6,841 nucleotides of DNA. Source: Planctomycetota bacterium. GTDB taxonomy: Bacteria; Planctomycetota; Phycisphaerae; SM23-33. The stretch's first letter is position 1. Each line of letters starts with the position of its first letter. This document shows, piece by piece, positions 1 through 4,276 of this stretch. The translations under genes and the position numbers were made by a program. The notes beneath the pieces were generated by a model. It searched no databases and had not been told where the DNA came from. It saw nothing but the letters and a program-made list of their open reading frames with translations. The stretch is taken from positions 1-6,841 of the forward strand of contig QNCB01000068.1 of NCBI GenBank assembly GCA_003644335.1. Reading direction: 5' to 3'.

Positions 1-808
<808 letters not shown>

Positions 809-909
809 CTAATTCAACACCTCGACGCATGCCGACCGACCGTGTCAGCCCATACCATGCGAACGACAAAATTGTTAAAAGCCCGCCGCAACATCCAACG
901 GAAGAAGCT

Positions 910-937
910 ATTGTACTATTAGCAAAAAGAAAGTCAA
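910..937 (-). promoter_or_regulatory. sigma70-like promoter of gdhA
   Basis: On the minus strand TTGACT (complement of 932-937) is followed after 16 nt by TACAAT (complement of 910-915); each hexamer is one base from consensus. Transcription would start near 903, giving a leader of about 107 nt before the gdhA ATG. The leader contains a 6-bp inverted repeat, CGCATG at 826-831 with CATGCG at 856-861, but I recognise no known riboswitch. Predicted from sequence only. Confidence 0.7.
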
Positions 938-966
938 GACATAATAGTATTAAATTTTCTAATAGT
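915..966. repeat. Three copies of a TAATAGT heptamer at the gdhA promoter
   Basis: TAATAGT occurs on the plus strand at 942-948 and 960-966 (start to start 18 bp) and in inverted orientation at 915-921. With flanks, the copies read CTAATAGTACAA (minus), ATAATAGTATTA (plus) and CTAATAGTTAAA (plus). The inverted copy overlaps the upstream edge of the -10 hexamer and the other two lie just upstream of the -35. Such placement would suit a regulator of gdhA, but the stretch is very AT-rich and chance recurrence is possible. Confidence 0.45.
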
Positions 967-1005
967 TAAAAAAACGATATCTAATACAGGCCGGTGCGTA
1001 GATTT

Positions 1006-1019
1006 GGTGCCGTGGTTGC
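1006..1019. repeat. 14-bp fragment shared with the hairpin repeat at 3730-3759
   Basis: GGTGCCGTGGTTGC is identical at 1006-1019 and 3730-3743. At 3730 it is the left part of a 25-bp hairpin element, whereas here the matching arm is absent, so this could be a truncated copy of the same interspersed repeat. Confidence 0.45.
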
Positions 1020-1046
1020 CTACCCCCTATTGCCTATACCGTCAAG

Positions 1047-1123
1047 AGTCCACGGATTACACAGATTAAAAACAGATTACACGGATTTTCTTGGTTAAAA
1101 AAAATCCGTGTAATCCATGGACT
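1047..1123. repeat. 77-bp imperfect inverted repeat of CACGGATTACAC type
   Basis: The arms at 1047-1067 and 1103-1123 are 21 nt each and complementary at 19 positions; the two mismatches are wobble-compatible. An internal third copy, GATTACACGGATT at 1075-1087, is perfectly complementary over 13 nt to 1103-1115 with a 15-nt loop, so the right arm can pair with either left copy. Similar short repeats built on ACACGAAT are at 4030-4065. No transposase or obvious target duplication is present. It is most likely an interspersed non-coding repeat upstream of the predicted promoter of the next gene. Confidence 0.8.
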
Positions 1124-1147
1124 GCTTTTGCCTATTTCCCTATTCTC

Positions 1148-1176
1148 TATGCAAACGGGTTGGTTGTGTTTATAAT
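1148..1176 (+). promoter_or_regulatory. Putative promoter of the membrane-protein gene (perfect -10, weak -35)
   Basis: A perfect TATAAT occupies 1171-1176. At 17 bp spacing the -35 position (1148-1153) reads TATGCA, matching consensus at only three positions. The start of transcription would be near 1183, leaving a short leader of about 35 nt. This argues against the TTG at 1176 as the start codon, because that codon overlaps the -10. The leader contains CCGCT (1181-1185) complementary to AGCGG (1206-1210), and CTGG (1184-1187) complementary to CCAG (1198-1201), which would form mutually exclusive hairpins next to the weak ribosome-binding site. Confidence 0.5.
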
Positions 1177-1217
1177 TGTGCCGCTGGTTTTTTTTGGCCA
1201 GGCTTAGCGGAAAAAGT

Positions 1218-3554
1218 ATGAGACCGATTTTAACGGACAGGATGGCGGTAATCAGCGTCGTAGGCGGGCTGGTTCTTTGGATATGCTGCCTGGGCGTGTT
1301 GTGGGGCTGGGCGTATGACGCCTCTGGAGCCATGGCCTTGCGGACGACGCTGGCGATTTTCGTAGCGTGTTGGCTTTGCATGTCTCGGCGGGGTTGGCTT
1401 ATCCGCCAAGGGCGCCGGGCCTTGGTTGCGATGGGGCTGGAGCATAAAATCCCGCTCGACGACGCCCTGGCTGAGCGGCTTGGCTCGTCGCGCGAGGACG
1501 TCAACAAGCGAATGACCATCCTGGCCTCAGCGGCGGTTTTGGCTGTGGCGTGTTTCGTTTTTGCCACGGTCTGGATACTCGCAGCCGCTGCCATCGCAGC
1601 GATGATAGGCCAATGTTTCCTGCTGAGCGACTGGGTGTGGAAGCTCATCGAGTGGGTCGCCCTGCTGGCTGGGGCCTTGCCCGTGGCGTTGGGCCTGGCT
1701 GGGGTTTGCTTCGCGGTCAAGGTCGTGCGAGAGTCCGGCGGGCGAGATATCTTCGGAGCGGGCTATCGAGATTGGCTATGGGGCGTAGCTGTGGGGGTGG
1801 CTGGCTTTGCGGTCAGCTGGTGGTTCGGAGCGAACCTTATATACCTGGTTTTTTCCGTAGCGTTCGGCATTTTGGTAATGGCGGTAACCGCGATTTCGCG
1901 CGTCGACCTGGCGACGCATCCCCGCAAAAAACTCCTGCCCTTCGGCCCGCCACCCAAAAGAAGCTCCGCTGTCATAGCCAGCACATACGCCGGAGCTATG
2001 CTCGTGCTGATGCTCCAAACGCGACTGCTGGGCGACATCTTCAGCCTGAGCCTGACGCGACGATTGCTGTGGGTTTTCCTTGCCATCTCGCTGCTGACAT
2101 ATTTCCTGGGCCGATTCGCGCGCAAGTCCAAACCGCCATCACGCAGACAAACCGCCGGGGCTGTGATAGGACTCGCCGCGGGCTTGCTCGCACAATCGGC
2201 GGAGTGGATTTTCTGCCTTGGTCAAGCCAGCGGAACCTCTGTGCCGGTAGCTCTGGGCGTGGCTACGCAAATTCCCATGGCCGCTCTTGCGGCGATGGTG
2301 ATTTCATATCAACGACGCAACTTCGCGCAACTTGGCGGCTCAGCCGGGGCGTACTTCACCGCCATGGCGGGAGGCCTGGCCTGGGCGGTGGCGGTTTTCA
2401 TGCTGCTGGGGTCGATATCCTGGGGGTGGGTGCTGCTGATAGTCCTGCTGGCAGGCGGCGTGATAGCGGGCGGCCTGGACGGGGCGCGGCAGGCAAGCGA
2501 AAAACCCGTGCGGATACAATGGCTCGTATTTTCCGGGCTGCTTTGCGTAGCGATGGTCGTATCTTTGGGCGTTGCGATAGGCAGGGCTGGCGAGGTAGTT
2601 GGGACGGTCAGGCCCGGGGCGTGGTTAAGCGCGATGTGCGACGTCAGCCGAGGCGGCAGGCGGTTTTCTCAGCGAGGCGTGCTGCCGGGCGACAAGGCGT
2701 TGCAGAGCGAGGTGGTTACCGACTGCCTGGCTGGGGTGTTCGAGCGTCGCAAGGGCCGATGGTGGGTCGCAGCCAGTGCAGCTGGGGACTTGCCCGCGCG
2801 CGACAGGCTGGCTGGGCTTGACGAAGACGTCGACGAGTGGTCGCTGCAAAACAGGCCTAGTATCTGGACGCGGATATACACCGCCGGCGCCAATCCTCAG
2901 CCGCCGTCGGTAGCTCGCCGGGCCAAGCGTTGGCCGCCGTTGAGCTACTCCGACCCGAACTATTTTCGCTATGCCAGGCTGAACTTCGTAGCTGATATCG
3001 GGTGCGATTTTTATGACGGGGTTTTCCTGGCTCCGCTGCGGGCCGATCATCCCCAAGCCTGGCGGTGCTACAACGACCGCATACTCCGGCGGTGTCGCAG
3101 GCTGACCGAGGGGGCGTATCTCGAATGGGTGCCCGAGCTGGGCAAGCACGTTCCCAGGCAAACGTCAGGCCTGGTCGCCTTGCGGACGCAGGTAGCCCCG
3201 GGACATGTTCGACGGGCGCTGAGCGTAGCCCGGACGTACTATAACGTAGTAGGCTCGGGTTGGGCGGTGGTGGCCTTCAGGCCTGGCTTGGCGGGCATGG
3301 ACATGCTGTTGCTCGGGCCTGACGAAGCGTTGGCTGGCGCGGGCCATGATGACATTTTGGCGTTTCTGCGCGAGACGGCAAGCCGATCGCCGGGGCGGGT
3401 GTATCTCGTGCCGATTCAGGAACTCTGGGCGGTCTATGTGGGTGTCGAGCCGATATACCTGTTCAGCCCGCCAGGGGAAAGGCTCGACGACACGCCCAAG
3501 CTCAAAGGCCTACGAAAATACCTGGACAAGGCAACCTTCCGACAGCGAAACTAG
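1218..3554 (+). CDS. Multi-pass membrane protein with soluble C-terminal domain; possible degenerate spermidine-synthase-like protein
   Basis: A 778-residue protein. Hydrophobic segments near residues 10-31, 38-57, 99-126, 144-168, 186-226, 250-266, 280-299, 311-335, 340-363, 377-398, 401-420 and 433-453 give about 11-13 membrane spans. A hydrophilic loop lies at 56-98 and a soluble tail at 460-778. The ATG at 1218 is preferred over an in-frame TTG at 1176 that overlaps the predicted -10; GGA lies 6 nt upstream, a weak ribosome-binding site. The segment GGSAGAYFTAMAGGLAW (373-389) and the tail order VADIGCDFYDGVFLAP (591-606), ILRRCRRLTEGAYLEWVP (622-639) and MDMLLLGPDEAL (694-705) resemble in layout the membrane-fused spermidine-synthase-like proteins (YDvI..P, L.pgG...qW.P, LLLG). 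A glycine-rich SAM-binding loop is not apparent, and the acidic position after YDGVFL is Ala605, so enzymatic activity is doubtful. The family call is my inference; the safe name is conserved-type hypothetical membrane protein. It is monocistronic, with no close neighbour on the same strand. Confidence 0.9.
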   Translation: MRPILTDRMAVISVVGGLVLWICCLGVLWGWAYDASGAMALRTTLAIFVACWLCMSRRGWLIRQGRRALVAMGLEHKIPLDDALAERLGSSREDVNKRMTILASAAVLAVACFVFATVWILAAAAIAAMIGQCFLLSDWVWKLIEWVALLAGALPVALGLAGVCFAVKVVRESGGRDIFGAGYRDWLWGVAVGVAGFAVSWWFGANLIYLVFSVAFGILVMAVTAISRVDLATHPRKKLLPFGPPPKRSSAVIASTYAGAMLVLMLQTRLLGDIFSLSLTRRLLWVFLAISLLTYFLGRFARKSKPPSRRQTAGAVIGLAAGLLAQSAEWIFCLGQASGTSVPVALGVATQIPMAALAAMVISYQRRNFAQLGGSAGAYFTAMAGGLAWAVAVFMLLGSISWGWVLLIVLLAGGVIAGGLDGARQASEKPVRIQWLVFSGLLCVAMVVSLGVAIGRAGEVVGTVRPGAWLSAMCDVSRGGRRFSQRGVLPGDKALQSEVVTDCLAGVFERRKGRWWVAASAAGDLPARDRLAGLDEDVDEWSLQNRPSIWTRIYTAGANPQPPSVARRAKRWPPLSYSDPNYFRYARLNFVADIGCDFYDGVFLAPLRADHPQAWRCYNDRILRRCRRLTEGAYLEWVPELGKHVPRQTSGLVALRTQVAPGHVRRALSVARTYYNVVGSGWAVVAFRPGLAGMDMLLLGPDEALAGAGHDDILAFLRETASRSPGRVYLVPIQELWAVYVGVEPIYLFSPPGERLDDTPKLKGLRKYLDKATFRQRN

Positions 3555-3581
3555 CCCGGTGCCAACCATAACACCAGGCGA

Positions 3582-3645
3582 TCAAAATCGAAATCGGTAT
3601 TGAAATCGATCGCGATACCAATTTCGATACCGATAACAATTTTGA
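3582..3645. repeat. 64-bp imperfect palindrome of ATCGAAATCGGTAT type
   Basis: The inner arms are 3593-3610 and about 3617-3634 (ATCGGTAT with ATACCGAT at the outer ends of these arms), and the outer arms TCAAAAT (3582-3588) and ATTTTGA (3639-3645) are perfectly complementary. Mismatches between arms are mostly C/T. It starts 28 bp after the stop codon of the membrane-protein gene. It could act as an RNA-stabilising 3' structure, but with no T-tract it is not a classical terminator. Confidence 0.7.
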
Positions 3646-3659
3646 GTCTGGCTGTAGGT

Positions 3660-3677
3660 CATGCGACTTGTCGCATG
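3660..3677. repeat. 18-bp perfect palindrome CATGCGAC-tt-GTCGCATG
   Basis: Eight-base arms at 3660-3667 and 3670-3677 are perfectly complementary around a TT centre. The spacing suits either a dyad protein-binding site or a tight cruciform. It is the second of five palindromic elements in a row, so I treat it as part of an interspersed repeat cluster rather than as an operator. Confidence 0.7.
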
Positions 3678-3696
3678 GCAGAAAAGGGGAAAAAAT

Positions 3697-3718
3697 ATGG
3701 GCGAGACGCCCATGCTAC
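3697..3718. repeat. Hairpin repeat ATGGGCG-aga-CGCCCAT, copy 1
   Basis: Perfect 7-bp arms at 3697-3703 and 3707-3713 with a 3-nt loop, followed by GCTAC. A second copy at 4093-4114 matches at 19 of 22 positions and shares GCCCATGCTAC exactly. From recall, short annotated frames beginning MGETPM in planctomycete genomes arise from this kind of repeat; the plus strand here reads exactly that from 3697. Confidence 0.75.
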
Positions 3719-3734
3719 ATATCGCCCCGGGTGC

Positions 3735-3759
3735 CGTGGTTGCGGTTTTCGCGACCACG
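3735..3759. repeat. 25-bp hairpin CGTGGTTGCG / CGCGACCACG
   Basis: Ten-base arms (3735-3744 and 3750-3759) pair with a single T/G wobble-type mismatch around a GTTTT loop. The 14 bases at 3730-3743 recur at 1006-1019. It lies 16 bp after copy 1 of the ATGGGCG repeat, which suggests that the palindromes were acquired or expanded as a composite unit. Confidence 0.7.
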
Positions 3760-3766
3760 CTTGATG

Positions 3767-3831
3767 AATCGCAGTCCCCATGGCTACTCCGCAAACAGTC
3801 GCGGTGTAGCCAAGCCACCCAACCTGCGATT
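3767..3831. repeat. Nested inverted repeat: AATCGCAG / CTGCGATT enclosing a TGGCTAC / GTAGCCA hairpin
   Basis: Outer arms at 3767-3774 and 3824-3831 are perfectly complementary over 8 bp. Inside them TGGCTAC (3781-3787) pairs with GTAGCCA (3806-3812), and after one mismatch CCGC (3789-3792) pairs with GCGG (3801-3804) around an 8-nt loop. On the minus strand this structure begins 5 nt after the stop codon of the small gene at 3836-3916, so it would be the first structure in that transcript's 3' region. It lacks a following U-tract. Confidence 0.7.
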
Positions 3832-3835
3832 GATT

Positions 3836-3916
3836 TTAGCACATTGCGGCGAAGCTCAAGAGGACCAGAAGGATCATCTTCAACTTTCTTCGCGGGATGC
3901 CTAGTATTTCTATCAT
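3836..3916 (-). CDS. Small 26-residue hydrophobic peptide, unknown function
   Basis: An 81-bp frame with ATG at 3916, TAA at 3836-3838 and AGGAGG (complement of 3922-3927) placed 5 nt upstream, driven by a good promoter at 3967-3995. The peptide has a polar, basic first half (MIEILGIPRRKLK, residues 1-13) and a hydrophobic second half (MILLVLLSFAAMC, 14-26) ending in cysteine. The hydrophobic stretch is only 13 residues, short for a full membrane span, and the residue before the Cys is Met, so it is not a standard lipobox. Possibilities are a membrane-surface micropeptide, a regulatory leader peptide, or a remnant signal sequence of a decayed gene; the frame stays open beyond the stop, but that sequence is built from hairpin repeats. 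I do not recognise a family. Expression signals are far better than chance would suggest, so I regard it as likely translated. Confidence 0.55.
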   Translation of the reverse strand: MIEILGIPRRKLKMILLVLLSFAAMC

Positions 3917-3925
3917 GGTTTCCTC

Positions 3926-3942
3926 CTTGCCTCCGAGGCAAG
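3926..3942 (-). promoter_or_regulatory. Palindrome overlapping the small gene's Shine-Dalgarno
   Basis: CTTGCCTC-c-GAGGCAAG is a perfect 17-bp palindrome ending two bases inside the AGGAGG Shine-Dalgarno. The leader carries GGAGG three times on the minus strand (complements of 3922-3926, 3930-3934 and 3947-3951) and an anti-Shine-Dalgarno GCCTC that could pair with any of them. This suggests, but does not show, control of translation initiation by RNA structure. Confidence 0.5.
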
Positions 3943-3966
3943 CAAACCTCCAACTCCACTGAATCT

Positions 3967-3995
3967 ATTCTACCACACTATTGGATTTTTGACAA
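3967..3995 (-). promoter_or_regulatory. sigma70-like promoter of the small gene
   Basis: On the minus strand TTGTCA (complement of 3990-3995) and TAGAAT (complement of 3967-3972) are separated by exactly 17 nt, and each is one base from consensus. Transcription would begin near 3960, giving a leader of about 44 nt before the ATG at 3916. The 8-bp tandem repeats begin one base upstream of the -35. Confidence 0.65.
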
Positions 3996-3996
3996 G

Positions 3997-4020
3997 TAGG
4001 CAAATAGGCAAATAGGTAAA
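3997..4020. repeat. Three tandem 8-bp units TAGGCAAA / TAGGCAAA / TAGGTAAA
   Basis: Units at 3997-4004, 4005-4012 and 4013-4020, the last with one substitution. The 11-mer at 4002-4012 is the reverse complement of TTTGCCTATTT at 1127-1137, so the motif occurs on both sides of the membrane-protein gene in opposite orientation, each time beside an ACACGRAT-type repeat. Confidence 0.75.
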
Positions 4021-4029
4021 AGGGCAGAA

Positions 4030-4065
4030 CACGAATTACACGAATGGAACACGAATGTCGCGAAT
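4030..4065. repeat. Four copies of CRCGAAT
   Basis: CACGAAT at 4030-4036, 4039-4045 and 4050-4056 and CGCGAAT at 4059-4065, starting 9, 11 and 9 bp apart. The unit is related in style to CACGGATTACAC in the inverted repeat at 1047-1123. Non-coding interspersed repeat. Confidence 0.7.
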
Positions 4066-4092
4066 GTGTTTTGAGATAAAAAAAGGAGAAAC

Positions 4093-4114
4093 ACGGGCGG
4101 GAGGCCCATGCTAC
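4093..4114. repeat. Hairpin repeat, copy 2 (relative of 3697-3718)
   Basis: Matches copy 1 at 19 of 22 positions and shares GCCCATGCTAC exactly (4104-4114). The substitutions weaken the hairpin: the arms CACGGGC (4092-4098) and GCCCATG (4104-4110) now contain one mismatch, so this copy appears to be decaying. Confidence 0.65.
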
Positions 4115-4160
4115 GTGGTATCCGATCCGCAATCCGAAATTCAACTGCTTTACAAACCTT

Positions 4161-4190
4161 TTGGCTTTGAGACACTCTTACAGTATACTG
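4161..4190 (+). promoter_or_regulatory. Promoter of the secreted TPR-like gene, with palindrome over the -10
   Basis: TTGGCT (4161-4166) and TATACT (4184-4189) are separated by 17 nt. The -10 lies inside the perfect 10-bp palindrome CAGTATACTG (4181-4190), which could be a small operator half or coincidence. Transcription would start near 4196, leaving a leader of about 80 nt. Confidence 0.55.
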
Positions 4191-4201
4191 AGCTAGGTTT
4201 T

Positions 4202-4228
4202 GGGTCGCGTTTTCGGGTAGACCCGCGA
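4202..4228 (+). promoter_or_regulatory. Leader segment with competing hairpins
   Basis: Within the predicted leader, GGGTC (4202-4206) can pair with GACCC (4220-4224), TCGCG (4205-4209) with CGCGA (4224-4228), and CGGG (4214-4217) with CCCG (4222-4225). The first two share bases and cannot both form fully. I recognise no riboswitch class, and there is no U-tract for a terminator. Confidence 0.3.
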
Positions 4229-4276
4229 TTGGCCAGAATGTCAGGTAAGCCCGAGGCCTGGCTGGGTGAGGTGATT

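Larger units (their letters stand above)
3555..4276. other. Repeat-rich intergenic region
   Basis: 722 bp between two plus-strand genes. It contains a chain of five palindromic elements (3582-3645, 3660-3677, 3697-3718, 3735-3759, 3767-3831), a small minus-strand gene with promoter (3836-3995), 8-bp tandem repeats (3997-4020), CACGAAT repeats (4030-4065), a second copy of the ATGGGCG-type repeat (4093-4114), three ATCCG units (4120-4136), then the promoter and leader of the downstream secreted-protein gene (4161-4276). None of the hairpins is followed by a T-run, so I call no intrinsic terminator for the upstream gene. A plus-strand frame crossing 3661-3999 runs straight through the repeats and looks non-genic. 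Confidence 0.8.

Noticed and set aside
814..894. 26-codon minus-strand frame in the gdhA leader, ending 17 bp before the gdhA ATG
   Set aside because: No good Shine-Dalgarno precedes its ATG and the composition is unremarkable; a leader peptide cannot be excluded but is not supported.
1034..1720. Minus-strand frame of 228 codons overlapping the start of the membrane-protein gene
   Set aside because: It is antisense to clear membrane segments, crosses the inverted repeat at 1047-1123 and shows no family motif.
1550..2821. 423-codon plus-strand frame inside the membrane-protein gene
   Set aside because: Arg/Gly-rich, low-complexity translation typical of an out-of-frame shadow in GC-rich coding DNA; the other frame gives regular membrane segments.
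3735..3759. Intrinsic terminator for the membrane-protein gene
   Set aside because: The stem is strong, but no T-run follows on either strand and it lies 180 bp beyond the stop codon.
3582..3959. 125-codon minus-strand frame across the palindromes
   Set aside because: Its end is the literal translation of the ATCGAAATCGGTAT repeat (Arg-Tyr-Arg-Asn-Trp-type) and it has no ribosome-binding site; it overlaps the better supported small gene in another frame.
3661..3999. 112-codon plus-strand frame containing MGETPML
   Set aside because: It is built from repeat sequence; MGETPM starts are, from recall, a known artefact of this repeat type.
4030..4065. CRISPR-like array
   Set aside because: The units are only 7 bp with 2-4 bp between them; there are no spacers of proper length and no cas genes.
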